64,000 bases of DNA from Jaapia argillacea MUCL 33604 (GCA_000697665.1 KL197724.1:125991-189990), one strand, 5' to 3'; counted from the first letter of the stretch, positions 1 to 11,719 are shown. Made by a program: numbers and translations. Notes: generated by a model from the sequence alone, not told the origin.

Positions 1-529
1 TCGCCCATCATCTGCTGATCAACTGAGGGCTTTGTCTGCGGTTTGGTACCCTTTCGTGCACATTTAGATCGAGTAGCCACCTCTGCAGTGCCCCTCACTA
101 TGTTTCCGGCTGATGCGGATTCCTGTCAATCCAGCCATACATCTACATGTTTACCCTTGTCTCGTAGTTGATGATCCTCGTCAAATCCAATGCCTGTGTG
201 TGCGGGGTCGTAGAAAAAGTATTATTTATCGAATTCATTGTCTGACAGCACTGGAGCACTGGCAGAATGTACAAGAAATTTGAAAAACATCCTTCTGGCG
301 CGTTTTTGGACCTGGCTGGCAACTGGCGACTGACAGCACTGGCAGGCTCTGATCGGCTCTGACAGCTCTGGTCCAGAGCCGCCAGAGTTTTGTGGGAATC
401 CTGATGCACGCAATTCCCCTGCGACGAGTTTTCCTGCCCCTTGAGTTTTCCCATTTGATTTGCCCTCGGAATCGGTACTGTGTATTCCTTGCGTGTATAT
501 AAGGACTGGTCACGAGTCTACTCGTCAAG
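1..529. other. Intergenic, no gene seen
   Basis: No convincing coding signal on either strand. Bases 240-390 are rich in the imperfect repeat unit GACAGCACTGG and its variants (CAGCACTGGAG, TGACAGCTCTGG), which keeps several short frames open by composition alone. It lies downstream of the F-box gene that ends at 530, so its right edge probably holds that gene's 3' UTR. Confidence 0.5.
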
Positions 530-2085
530 TCACCCTCGCCTAACATCGATGATTTCTGCCTGAATAATCTCCTCTCGTATCTGCAAAGCTGTCTCCTCAT
601 CGATTTCTTCGTCGACTTCGTCCAAAGGTAGCACATCGTCTTCCCACAATTCACTACCACTGTCACTGTCGTCGGTGTTCCCGGACGAAGCAGACACATC
701 TGAGATGGAGGAAGAGTAATGACCTGATCTTAGCGACGAGGCTCTGCTCCCTCTAAAACTGGATCCCGTATCCGAATCATCTTCGAAGAGATAGCCTAGT
801 TCATCGCGTCTCAAGCTATGCCTTGTCTGGATGATGGTAAGACCTACGAGGTCGTATTTCACGGAGGCTTCATCCTTCAGACCATCCGGGGGGAAGATTC
901 GAGGGAGATCTCGAATAGAAACGAGCGAGCGATCCAGAAGTCGAAAGTTTTTGAACACAGGAAATGACACTGTCCGTTCAATGGATTGCACGGACCCATC
1001 ATTCCGAAGGTCAAAATTGCCTGTCCAAGGCACCCACACATCGAACCACATCAGGGAGCGATGGCGAGTAGGCCAAACGCCGGCGATGGGCATGACAAAA
1101 TGCTCGAGCTTGGGGCACTCGGAGATGAGCGGGCTGCTGTCGATGGGCCGCCAACATATTACATCGGGGAAGTGAAGAAACTGGAGATTTTTGCCGTGTG
1201 ATTTCAGAAATGATTTCAAGACGACGTCTGTGACCCCTCCATAATTACAGATGGTAAGATTTGTCAAGCGAGGCATCGACCAATGCATCAGGTTAGCCCA
1301 TTTCCCGTCTTTTGGATAAGATGGGAAACTGAGCCGCAAAGCTTCTAACCGAGGGAGGTGTACCTGATGCGGAGTCATCTCCTCTGTTGGGAGTGCGAGG
1401 ACCAACGACCGTAGATTGGTGCATCTCTCCAACACGATTTGGAAGTTTCCTGGAACCACGTCTGCGTTTGCTTCCAAGTGGGTGATGGAAGCCAGGTTGA
1501 TAGTACTTGCGAGCAAAATCTGGCTGAGGGTATCGGGGGATGGAGTCTCCCAGAGGGGGGAGATGATGAGGCGTTGGATATGTGAATAACGAGAAAATAG
1601 GATAGCGAGGCTCTTTGTGAACATCGTCTGCCAATTATGTGGGATGAAACAACAGAGTGTGAAGGTTTTGACCAACTTCCCCAAATCTCCGTTCTGCAAC
1701 TGCATGGTGCGAACGAGTGATGGAAGTTGGGTCGGTCGACGAATGGCGATGTGCTCGTATAGCAGTTCGGTTCCAACAGCCACCCAACTCTTGCAGACGA
1801 GGACAAGTGTTTGCTTGCCCCGCGAAGCGATTGGCCACCAGGATGCAGAAACCGAATCTAATATCGGACTGGTGACACAGTCGGGTGGGAGTGCCAGTAG
1901 AAAGATTTCACGAAGCAGTTCTGGGGGCAACCTATATGCGGCACGAGTGGAGATCGACGGGATGGGAAGAGAATCCTAAGCACCCAATCAACGACTGTTA
2001 CTGCCAGGCTGGGTTCAACAATGGTTACCGCTCTGACATCCTGCGCGACATCCACAGGTTCTGTATGCTGACCGTTCTCTGCCAT
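530..2085 (-). CDS. F-box protein with acidic, serine-rich C-terminal tail
   Basis: Predicted substrate adaptor of an SCF ubiquitin ligase. A short first exon (2085-2029, beginning MAENGQHTEP) joins in frame to a long second exon (1975-530) across a 53-bp GTAACC..TTAG intron, giving about 500 residues. The long frame has no ATG before the F-box and an in-frame stop just upstream of it, which supports the first exon. The F-box starts near residue 34 (LPPELLREIFLLALPPD) and is followed by the usual CKSWVAVGTELLYEHI segment. The middle carries leucine-rich-like strands (LTNLTICNYG, NLRSLVLALP). The last 90 or so residues are rich in Ser, Asp and Glu (SELWEDDVLPLDEVDEE), a PEST-like composition. 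The F-box call is strong; the substrate is unknown. It is divergent from the F-box gene at 2692. Confidence 0.8.
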
Positions 2086-2691
2086 AATCGGATACCAAAA
2101 GGAATATGAGATACTGGGAATGATAGAGCTGATATCAAGCTGATATTGAGGGAATGACAATTATTTAGATCAAAGCAACGATTAAGTATCTGCTGCCTGG
2201 CAGTCATAGAGTAGTGACTATGTCGGACACGTGGTGGCTGTCCTCGCCGGTCACAGTAGGCGAAGAATACTGAGTTAATCTCCTTTCGAGTCAAATTCGA
2301 GTTCACCGTTTGCTTTCAGCGCTTGATCTTACCGCCCCCCTCCATACGTATCCCGCGGATTTGCTGGGACCTCCTTGCAAAGACTTTCATTGTACTGCAG
2401 CAACAAAGTCGTGTTTTATCTCATCGGTAGGGCCCAGCCAATATCTGGTTAGTTCATACTTGCTTACACCAGCTCCCGTCTTTCCTCACCAAGTTCTGTT
2501 GTTTCTCTTTCAAATTCTGACTTTTACTCTCAAGCCTGATCCAAATTAGTCCAATACTTGCAGGCTGAGTTGCAGCCCAAGTCAGTACCACGTCTTTGGA
2601 GGATTTATGTTCCCCAGTTCAAGTGCGATGGTCAACATTCTCGGTCCGCAATAACAGACTTTGCCACAACAGAAGGGTCACGAGCGACATC
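2086..2691. promoter_or_regulatory. Shared intergenic region between two divergent F-box genes
   Basis: About 600 bp between the start codons of two divergently oriented F-box genes, so it must hold both promoters. Pyrimidine-rich runs (for example around 2495-2530) are typical of basidiomycete leaders. No specific operator or TATA element can be assigned. Confidence 0.45.
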
Positions 2692-4071
2692 ATGAACCTC
2701 CCCAACGAACTCCTCGAAATCATTTTTCGTTATGCGGCCACCAGCGCTCGACCTGTAGGGAAGCATCAGGAAGTTCTATTCCCTATCTCTGCCTCCCACG
2801 TCTGTGGACATTGGCGAGAGCTCTCACTCAACACACCCGATTTCTGGAGTCGACTCAATATCTCCATCCTCCGCACATGGGAGGAGAATAGAGTTGGAGT
2901 CTACCTAGAACGCTCTAGGAATGCTCTACTCGACATTCGACTTTCGCGCCACGATTGGGCAGATGAATCCTCACAATATTACGGAAGCTCGATGAAAATG
3001 CCCGCTTTCATCTCCTTGCTTCTGCCACACATCCACCGCTGGCGAACTTTCGCTGTGAACATTGATCCCGACGGTGTCGACCCAGATGGGCCATATCTTA
3101 ACATTCGCAAGCAACTCCACGATCACAGCGCCCCAAAATTAGAGTACCTCCACGTCTCCGTCATTGGGCCGCTGGATTGTGACGAGTTCATCCCGCAACC
3201 TATCGAGCCTATCCTTCTCCACGGAACTTCAGCACTGGCCAAAGTTCGATTCGGGAACGCCATCGCTGGAAGAGGCTCCCTCCCTTTCCAGCATGTCACG
3301 ACTCTTGATCTTGGATTTTCGAATAACCACGCCACCCCAACTGAATACAGCGATGTCAAGTGGGTGTTGGAGGCATCGCCGCATCTAGAGGATCTTACTC
3401 TTCGAGGTCAACTCTTTTTCCACCAGTACAACATGCCAGTCATCAAACTCCCCTTCCTTCGGTCACTCAAAATCGTTCTCACCCCTTGTTGTGACGTCAC
3501 GTACATTCACGACCTTTTCATCAGTTTGTCCACCCCGACCCTGAGGACACTGGAACTCTACGCTCTCAGCAAAGAGAAATTGGAGGGATTTATCGAGGTG
3601 ATGGAGAATAATATGCCTCAATCGAAGTTTCCTGTCCTGGAGACCTTTGGACTCGCTTCGACGCAAGGTTCATCCCAGATTTTCAATGACCTCTTCAGAG
3701 TAATGCCCCAAGTCACACATCTATGGCTCTTGAAACCTGGGCTGGCAAATGCTCTATTTAATCACCTTGTGAGGAACATGGCCAGAAGGAAGGCCGCCGG
3801 CTGGGTGCCATTGTGGCCCAACCTATCCACCATCACTTTCCTCGAATGCAATCCTAGCCACTATAAGTCCGTTGCCAACTTCTTGCGGAAACGGAGCAAG
3901 ATTACTCAGCCTATCCGCAATATACGTATCGATTCCTCTGGGAATGGTCTGGGAGAAAATTTGATGAATGCTCTGGGTAAACTCGTCGAGGTTGAGGAAA
4001 TTGATCTGGAGGAAGAGCGCAGAATGGTTGCGAGAAAGCAGATGGTAAATCCCGATTGCTGGTATGAATGA
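2692..4071 (+). CDS. F-box protein (single-exon)
   Basis: Predicted F-box adaptor of an SCF ubiquitin ligase, 459 residues in one exon. The ATG at 2692 is chosen because the protein then begins directly with the F-box (MNLPNELLEIIFRYAA); the frame is open further upstream but has no other ATG. The region after the F-box (ISASHVCGHWRELSLNTPDF) has the motif V-C-x-x-W-R-x-x-x-x-x-x-P-x-L/F that recurs in large Agaricomycete F-box families. The rest is a degenerate leucine-rich solenoid (ASPHLEDLTLRG, PTLRTLELYAL, WPNLSTITFLECNP). It differs in sequence from the other F-box families here, so it is an old singleton rather than part of the recent duplications. Confidence 0.82.
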   Translation: MNLPNELLEIIFRYAATSARPVGKHQEVLFPISASHVCGHWRELSLNTPDFWSRLNISILRTWEENRVGVYLERSRNALLDIRLSRHDWADESSQYYGSSMKMPAFISLLLPHIHRWRTFAVNIDPDGVDPDGPYLNIRKQLHDHSAPKLEYLHVSVIGPLDCDEFIPQPIEPILLHGTSALAKVRFGNAIAGRGSLPFQHVTTLDLGFSNNHATPTEYSDVKWVLEASPHLEDLTLRGQLFFHQYNMPVIKLPFLRSLKIVLTPCCDVTYIHDLFISLSTPTLRTLELYALSKEKLEGFIEVMENNMPQSKFPVLETFGLASTQGSSQIFNDLFRVMPQVTHLWLLKPGLANALFNHLVRNMARRKAAGWVPLWPNLSTITFLECNPSHYKSVANFLRKRSKITQPIRNIRIDSSGNGLGENLMNALGKLVEVEEIDLEEERRMVARKQMVNPDCWYE

Positions 4072-4312
4072 GGATATGTTTAGGTGAGTTAGGTCTCAGG
4101 GGCGAGTTGCTGTAGTTGTTGTCATGAGCTCGTACATACTGTACAAACACACCCAAACACCGTAACAATATAATGCTTCAGCCCGACACCTCCTGGCCCC
4201 CAACGGTCTCCATGCAAGACGAAACTGCCCCTGACACTCAAGTGAGGTCCGACCGTGATAGAAATACAAGGGAAGAATAACCAAGAATCGCGAAGAAACA
4301 TCATACATCTAT

Positions 4313-7300
4313 TCAGTCGAAAGACTCATCGGGCACGATGGTTGGTATTCTGGACAACCACCGTTCCAGTTGTGGGTCATCGCCGTCTTGGCAGAAGCTG
4401 TCCACATTCAGAATCTGAGCATAATCCCACTGTAAGGTCAAAGTGACACATACCGGCATTACGTGTCCACAAGTTTCCAGTTATACTGGTAACGGCCATA
4501 CTGCAGGCCTTGGATACGGCAGGCTTCCCAGCAGCTCCGACTTGCTTGAGGATCTCAATTCCGCCCGCTCGCACGATCTCCTTCCGAATGGCCGTTCCAC
4601 CGACATCACCAAGAAAACTCACTGCCAAAGCCAACTCCACGTGTACCTGTGGATATGGTACATGGGCTGCGGTCCTCAGCGCAGCGAGGAGGGAGTCGAC
4701 CACTCCAGCATCGACCAAGGCCTTTCTGGTCCCACTGCCCCACTCCGCACAACTGAATCGCTGGATGGCAAAAGCGAAAGAAGCGAGCGGTTCTATCGCT
4801 TCCGTTGGGAGGACTCGAGGTAATCGTGCGAGTGCCTGTGCAGATCCAGCATCCAGCAGTGCTTTCGACATATCACTGCTGTTCGGACGCATCAGACATC
4901 CAACCGCACGAGCGCTCCAATTGAGGATCTCAGGGTGGTCTGATGTCGAGAGGTGGTGGACGATCAGAGGCACACAGCCGGCTCTCGCAAGCGATTTGGA
5001 CAACGGGATGGACCGAGCCATTCGAGCAATGAGGAAGAGTGCGGCACAAGTGTCTTCTGGGTCAGCAGCCAGGACGCCTGTGCAGCTCCGAAGGTGTTGG
5101 ACTGATGTTACGACGACATTCTGCGCAGCCAATGTGTCGGCCAAAGAGTCGGTGAATACGAGGGAACCCAGGCACCAGGCGGAAAAACGAGAGGCCAAGC
5201 GGTTGCCCCTCAGACCTTTGCGAATCAACAAAGCGGCAAGGTCCTCTTTGATGAGCCCCATTGCCACTTCTGCGCTTCGGCATATTCGGTTGACACACCA
5301 GACGGCCAGCGCTGTAATGTCGTCGGAATATGAAGACGTTATGATTTCGATTAATGTCGAGGCCGTCTTTGTTCGGTAGATGGTGTTCGCAGTAACGGGA
5401 TCGCAACTGGCGACGTGGGCCATCAGAAACACGAGATGGATGAAGGAGAGCCGGAACATACGCCAGTACACCCAGAGTTACGAGGACTATCTCCAGCCCT
5501 GTGGCGTTGACAGCCCGCGCTTTCAGTAGTAGAATGACCGTCGGAACAATCCCAGCTGTCACCAGTCTTTGTGCCGTCTTGTCTGATTGTAAAGCGAGTG
5601 ATTGAGCACGAAGAAGATACTCGTCGATAATTTCTTGCTTTCTGCCCTCGGTCACCTCAGCATGAAGAGCGGTAACGAGGAGAACGGCATTCGGTCCGCC
5701 TGAGCAAAGTAGCATACTGTCAGCCAGCAATGGCATCGAAGCTTAAGTGCCATACCGCCCATGCTAGAAGCGGATTGAGACTGTGTTTCTGAGGTGGGCA
5801 TATTTGATCTGCCCGGAAGTTGCCTTTGATATAACCAGTTCGGATCCCATTGAGAAGACTCCCTGCCTGGTGTGGTTGGGGTGGCCTGCATGTATGAGAC
5901 TGTATGTCGGAGACTTGTCGAGTTTGGAGACATTTGCTGTTGGCCAAACTCAGACGGAGCCCTAGGGTCTCGTAAAGAAGGGTACGTAGAAGCAGTGACT
6001 AAAGTTCACCGTCCCTCCATTTCAGCTGAAGGTCCAGGTGCGAGACGCAGGAATATGTGAACTTACCGGAGGAGAAACGATGATGTTGTAGAGTAGGAGA
6101 CACGGGACTAGTCGGAGCTGAAAAGGGGCTGGTATGAAAACTGGTCGAAGTCGATGGCGAAATTGAGGGTTCGTTCCCAAAACTACTGGTAACAGAGCTT
6201 GGTGGCGGACTGAAATGACGCGCTGAGCGGCCAAAGGGTGAATCATCTACGGAAACCGATCTCATCGCCAGACGGGCATCAGACACTCGGTCATCAATAG
6301 GAGCCATGGGTGCCGCGTACGCGCGACTCGGAGGAGTGCTCTCCCGGATTGAAGCAGCGTGATAAGCAGGAGGCCCACTCATGATAGACATCGAATCGAA
6401 GTTCTCGTCGAGACGCCAACCTTGCGCCAGGAGATCCTGGGAAGGAGGAACTGTAGATGACACACGGGTGGTTGCATCTGGAATCTTAGAATCAGCATGA
6501 GCGGAAATCAAGGTCAGGAAGTGAACTTGCCAACAACATTGTGCAAAGGAGAGTCAGCGCGCTCGCTGGTGGTGTCAATTCGAGTCCCTTGATCTCGCGG
6601 CGGCCACATCTCCAAAACCTGCGCAAATGTAGGTCGTAGGCGAGATTCCTTTCGCCAGGCTACTTCGATGACTTCCCATATTCTGTCGGTGAGGCCAACC
6701 TTGTCCTCGACTTCTGGCTCTGGTCGGTCAGGGCGATCGCCTTCGCGGACCACGAGCTGGTATATCTGAGTCTCGGAGAGTACGCCCCATGGAGGGGCCG
6801 ATGTAAAAATCTGAGAGCACATAGTCAGTATGGTCTTGACAAGGTGATATGTTGTAATACCTCGAACGCGCTCATGGCGAAGGCGAATACGTCCGATGGT
6901 CGCGAGACAGTCTGACCCAAGAAGTCAGTCAAAAGTTACGGTACGTTCTCTGACACACGCACCCCTTTCCAAGCTTCCGGGCTGAAGTACCTGTGCAAGT
7001 TTGGGTTTCCACTGGGCTTGATCTCAATCATGCCATAATCAGCTACACAGGCTTGTCCATTCTCCGCAACCAAAACGTTATTCGGATTCAAGGTACCATG
7101 CACGATCCCGCGCTGCACATTTTATGAGGGAAATAGTTACGAGCAGAGGAGTGATAGCTCACATCGTGAAGATATTTCATTCCAAGTATACATTCGAAGA
7201 TCTACAAGGCAATCAAAGCCCGTTAATAGACATTGGGACGAAGAAGCTCCCTCCCTCACGATTTTAGCGCGATCGGCGCCCGGATTCTTCACCAGGAACT

Positions 7301-7729
7301 CGTTTGCATTGCCGTTGGGATACAGTTGGGTGACAAGGAACGGTGGATCCGTATCCAAAGTCGAAATGCCGAAGACTTGTAAAACGTGTGGGTGTCTCAA
7401 ACTTTGCCATGGTTGAACACGGTCGAGCAGATTCTGGAGAAGGTTGAGCGGTGTTGACAACCGTGGCGAATCACGGAACTCACGTCCACCGGGGTTTTGC
7501 TCGATAGGATTTTGACCGCTACCAAGCTACCAGCCCATGAACCCTTGAAGACGCTCCCTCCTCCCTTTGCAATTCCTAACGGTGAGTCTCGATATGCGTT
7601 GACCTCCCGTGATGGTATAACCCAATGAGGTAGTGGTGTCGATTGGTTTGTCGAATTTTGAAGCCTACCAGGGTAATGCGTGGTATGGACGGACGCAACG
7701 TCGCTTTCACCAGAGCCTGGAGACGCCAT
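4313..7729 (-). CDS. Pseudokinase fused to armadillo-like repeats
   Basis: Multi-exon gene, roughly 900-1000 residues, starting at the ATG at 7729. The N-terminal third is a protein kinase fold: a modified glycine loop (GIAKGGGSVFKG), the ATP-site lysine in SLVAVKIL, a hinge-like FLVTQLYPNG, catalytic-loop equivalent VHGTLNPNNVLV, VADYGM in place of DFG, then YFSPEAWKG and a C-lobe ending RLRPTFAQVLEMW. The HRD motif reads HGT, so the catalytic aspartate is missing while the lysine and DYG aspartate remain; this predicts a pseudokinase. A Ser/Pro-rich linker (exons near 6500-6070 and 5960-5755) leads to helical repeats of armadillo type (about 5735-4470), with units such as SRFSAWCLGSLVFTD and EILNWSARAVGCLM. 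The final short exon ends at 4313 (PTIVPDESFD). The last two joints are the least certain. Scaffold or signalling function is inference only. Confidence 0.75.
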
Positions 7730-7999
7730 AACGATGGCGGCGACTGGCAAGGGTCATCATATCAGTCTTCGCACCATCAGAGCACGACAACCTTCTCCAT
7801 CCGGAGATATTCTGATAGGACAATAAACCCCGCGAACTTCCCGACGAATGCGGCCGCAGGAGCGTGTTGCCCTGCACCCCCGAGCGCTTAATCGTGAGCT
7901 AATGTCATTCAGGTGACATTTCTGCGATAGATTGCTCCACATAAAAGCGCTCCTCTTCGATTCAGGGTCCGTCAGGCTGCGCCTTAACAGCCTTCTACC
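7730..7999. promoter_or_regulatory. Divergent promoter region, pseudokinase / DUF2306-like gene
   Basis: 270 bp separate the start codons of the minus-strand pseudokinase gene and the plus-strand membrane-protein gene, so both promoters must lie here or overlap it. No recognised site stands out. Confidence 0.45.
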
Positions 8000-9481
8000 A
8001 TGCAGGTCAATTCACCCAGTACTAGCATTGCGGAAGTGTCGGCGACGAATGCGCCTTTCAATCCTTACCTTCCATTCGCATCACACTCCATGAAGCAGGA
8101 TGGACTGGAAGACTTCGACGAGAAGGTCCCCCAATCCCCAAAGGCGCCGTCCACGCGCTCTCGTTTCGACGGTCTTACTTCCATTTACCGATCGGTGAGC
8201 TGGATCCTGGGCTTCAGGGAACGATACAGCCTTTTGTTGAGTGGGTGTAATGCTTTGCATTTCCGTCGAGGTGCTCTAACCGCTTCTGTGCCTTGTAGTG
8301 ATTATTTTCGGAGGGGCACTGGTCGGGTTTTGCCTCGCTCGTGCCATGATGATGAGACCGGCCAATGTCCGGGACTTGACGATTGCAGGAGAATGGTTCT
8401 GGTATCGGCAGCCTTTGTACAAGCCCACCATCTTTATGCACATTTACTTGACAATCAGTGAGTGTCGGAGCACTTATTTCTTTGAATATATATCTCATTC
8501 CTAGCTCCAGTTGCCGGGATATTCGCCATCTTCCAATTTATTCCCGCTATTCGCAGGGTAAGTGTCCCATAGCTTCTCTTCGAGTACTGAAACTCATCCT
8601 GAATCAGAGAATGATGATTCTCCATCGCATCAACGGGTATTTTGTGCTCATCCTCTTGATACCTGGCATCGTGGGCGGAACAATTGTGGCCAGACGAGCG
8701 TGAGTTCCATATTATTTCCACCGTTGGAATAAAACATAACGATTATGGTGCTTCCGAGTAGATTTGGGGGAGAACTGAACTCTCAATCTGGGTACTATGT
8801 CCTCGGATCTTTGATCGTCTTTTCCGCATGTATGGGCCTCCTGAATGTCAAACAGACAAGAAAGCACCGAAAATGGATGCTGCGTACGTATGGTGTCTGA
8901 TATTTGTATGGTGCTCTTACCGACGATATCTTTGCAGGCACTGTGACCTTTACTTGCGCGACCATTACTGCGCGTCTCGCGAGTATCTGTGCTCGTCATA
9001 TCATCAGCAAGATAGGCACGTACTATGCGGTACTCGTCTAACTCTCTTCGCGATGGAAATGGCTTTTTGACTTACAACTTTCACATCCTAGGTTTGGAGA
9101 TGTGATGAGATCCTATTTGTCTTGCAGGATGCAAACGCCGTCGATCAGGCGTACCCAGAGTGCGGTCAAACCGGAGTCAGCCCTGGGAATATCCATGTCG
9201 CCGTTCGCGCCGCCACAAACGTTGACAACCTGGAGTATGCTGCATCGGTCAGGGCGACCTTTGGAATGGGTCTTTGGATTGGCATTCTTATTCATATCGT
9301 TGGTATAGAGTTCTATGTGCGTGACCTCACAGCATACGTCGTCTTGTCAGATGAATCTTACCAGACGTCGACTCCGCAGATCCGGCGTACCGAGGACGCA
9401 AACCAGCACCGCCGAGGCTTTGTGTTGCAACGGGAGGATGACGAGGACGACGCTCCGAAGAGAGCGCCTGATGATTATTAA
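8000..9481 (+). CDS. Multi-spanning membrane protein, DUF2306-like
   Basis: Integral membrane protein of about 370 residues in seven or so exons, starting MQVNSPSTSI at 8000 and ending APDDY at 9481. The cytosolic-looking N-terminus (about 70 residues) is followed by hydrophobic segments: IIFGGALVGFCLA, GIFAIFQFIPAI, GYFVLILLIPGIVGG, YYVLGSLIVFSACMGLLN, TVTFTCATITARLA and a last one around GLWIGILIHIVGIEF. The order H-R-x-x-G-Y near the third helix, and a basic loop (VKQTRKHRKWMLR) before the fifth, resemble the DUF2306 family of predicted membrane proteins. The tail is acidic (REDDEDDAPKR). Family assignment is from memory of the pattern and function is unknown. Introns all start GTGAG/GTACG, and the coding frame is intact in every exon examined. 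Confidence 0.65.
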
Positions 9482-9879
9482 TTTTCTGACTTGGCCAAAG
9501 CGTGGTAACGATCTTACAGTTCGACAGGACCATCATAATGTATTCATCGGGTACATAAATGTACAGTGGCGAGGTTGAAGGATGATCCTTTCATCGCCTA
9601 TGTTTGACTTCGTCCAAATGGATGTACAGTACTGAGAGGAAAGCCTGTAAGATCTTCGGATTTCAGATGTACCGTATACTAGTACGAATTTCCCATTTTA
9701 GTAGGATCAAATGTTGATCGACGGGACATTTTGCTCACTACCGAGGGGCTCGCCATCTCAAGCAGCTCATCCCTCTTGATACCGTGCCAATCGTCTAGAG
9801 CCTTACTCTAGCAATCTATTTGTTCCGTTCACTCACGAGACGACGAGGATGGTATTTTCCACCAGCTTTGGCCGGTGGT

Positions 9880-10093
9880 GGCGACCTGCCGTAGTAGTGG
9901 GTGGATTCGTGAGCCCCGATCATTGTGGAAAGCGAAACTCCAACGGACCTCAAGCAAAATTCCCACCTCGAGGCGGATGCTGTGCAGTGGGAGTCACAGT
10001 CGTTCCTTGGTCTGTTCCAGGAATCTCGGCGTCTGATTCTGCACAGCACTTGGTTCTTTGGTCATTCACATCATCCCAGCTGAGCACTACAAA
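9880..10093 (+). repeat. Duplicated upstream leader of family A F-box genes
   Basis: The 200 or so bp before the A1 start codon match, in reverse complement, 49007-49215 before A2. Shared stretches include CCCACCTCGAGGC, GGGAGTCACAGTC and ACATCATCCCAGCTGA. A weaker match precedes A4. The preceding 400 bp (9482-9879) show no gene. The duplication unit therefore includes the promoter as well as the coding region. Confidence 0.7.
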
Positions 10094-11372
10094 ATGAACC
10101 GATGGAATGGCATTCCGTACGATGTGCTTGAGACACTCTGCAAAGAGACAGCCCACCTCCCCAGCTTGGGTTCCAATGATAAATCAAGGCCATCTACCAA
10201 TAACTGTCGAAAGTCCCTGTTTGCCCTCTCCATGGTTGACTCCCGAACGAGGGGGGCATGCTATCCATGGCTCTTCCGCAAGATGACTTTCGATAAGACG
10301 TGGTCGGGCAGCCCATCCTGGGAAGCGTTTGATGAAAGGATGAAACATATGGTCAAGAACCCTGCATTGTGTCGGGCAGTCAAGTACGTTGCTCTCCCAG
10401 TGACTCTCAAAAAGGCATACCATCCCTAACACAATTTTCCATCTGATTCAGATCCTTCGAGCTGGATGCTTGGGTTCGCGACATCGGAACCAATTGCCCT
10501 TCTCCAACGACTTATGCACTCCTCCCAAGATTTCTCGCCTCTTTCCCTCAACTACACACCCTTACATTCCGAATTCAAGATCCCTTCGTTCCCGGCTTCC
10601 GCTTCGCATTCGAGGATGTCGTCAAAATTCACGGACCCTTTCTCGCAATCGAGAAACTCATCATCTCACGCAGCTGTACCTTCCTCATCAAATACTGTCC
10701 TAATATTCTCGAATTCGAGGAGAGTTGGTTATATCGAGATAAAACAGTTGAATTTATTACCATAACCGAGTCGCTCAGTGCATCTTGTCATCGACTTCGA
10801 GCTCTCCACACAAAGGCAGAGATTAGCTCAAAGACACTTCGAGGTAAGTACCCACAGATGGATCCATAGACCAATCGCATCTAATCTCCGTATTTGGTCA
10901 CAGATATCTTGAAGTCCATTCCTCTGCTTGAGGAATTAAAATTGAGCAGCAGTCTATCATCTCGGTTTCGCATACCGCGCCACCCCACCGAAAGCTTGAA
11001 CCAATCAAATGGGCAAGGGATCATGGTAACACCCTCCTCCCGCACCTTATTTCTTTATCCAACAGACTAACCTGGCAAACTCAGAAATTCTTGCCAGAAT
11101 TTGCCTGTTTCCCTCACCTCCACAAACTAGTACTTCCTGACGCCTCATCTCTCGACGTTGGTTTCAACCCTCCATGGTGCGGTAATGCATATATGAACAA
11201 CCCTGGTTTGGTTGAACAGGTAGCGAGGGAAGGTCAGGAGGCTGATGACCGGGTTGCTAAAGGAGTGCAGGAGGTTTGTCCCAGTGTGAGTGAGTTATGG
11301 GTCGGAGACGTTTGCTTCAGGCGTGATGAGAAAGGAGTCATGGATCGCTCCGACCCAGAGAAGGATTGTTAA
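10094..11372 (+). CDS. F-box-like protein, family A copy 1 (A1)
   Basis: Four exons (10094-10383, 10452-10843, 10904-11025, 11085-11372) give 363 residues with all phases consistent. The N-terminus MNRWNGIPYDVLETLCKE is a degenerate F-box, followed by FALSMVDSRTRGACYPWLF, the usual second half. The remainder has leucine-rich-like strands (PQLHTLTFRIQDPF, LLEELKLSSS) and a conserved end (PEFACFPHLHKLVLP, then CPSVSELWVGDVCF). Three other family members (A2, A3, A4) share the same four-exon structure, which supports the model. Probable SCF substrate adaptor by family; partner unknown. It lies upstream of B1 in the same A-spacer-B order seen at 57-61 kb, with a transposon now in the spacer. Confidence 0.78.
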
Positions 11373-11595
11373 TGTGGCCGCGATTGGGTCTTCATGGCTT
11401 CACATTCGTGTTTTGTTATTGTGCTTGCTCCCTTGTACGTACGTTACTTGTTGCTTTGTGTTGTCGACCGAATTTTCCATGTATCCATACTCCCGAAATT
11501 ATGAATTCGCCCTGCCACGAACCCATCTCACACAATCTTCGCGGAAATCATGAATCATGAAGATTCCTGACGGTGTCACGTATACATATATATTA

Positions 11596-11615
11596 CAGCG
11601 ACTTTCAGAATTATG
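11596..11615 (+). repeat. Left terminal inverted repeat of the Tc1/mariner element (outer part)
   Basis: The first 20 bases of the left end. The repeat resumes at 12939 (CGGAATCACGAATTCTG) after the nested element. Together the two parts make a terminal repeat of about 38 bp matching the right end. Confidence 0.8.
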
Positions 11616-11719
11616 TAGTCTCGCGTGGCCAGACCGTACACGTGAGCGGAGTTGAAAACTCGGGAGCACCCGAGTTGTGTACGGTCTGGTGAGTTTTGTC
11701 ACGTTTCCCCTGGGTCAGT
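11616..11719 (+). repeat. Left TIR of the nested Mutator-like element
   Basis: Matches 12826-12929 in reverse with only a handful of differences. Within it CCAGACCGTACAC and GTGTACGGTCTGG form an outer inverted pair, and CTCGGGAGCACCCGAG an inner one, so a single-stranded TIR could fold back on itself. Confidence 0.85.

Noticed and set aside
143-699. Open frames on the minus strand at the left edge
   Set aside because: They overlap one another in different registers over a short imperfect repeat and show no domain; the longest runs antisense into the F-box gene end.
4510-5379. 289-residue open frame on the plus strand
   Set aside because: It is exactly antisense to the armadillo exons of the pseudokinase gene, whose reading is supported by repeat structure and splicing. 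The antisense product is Ser/Arg/Ala-rich with no domain.
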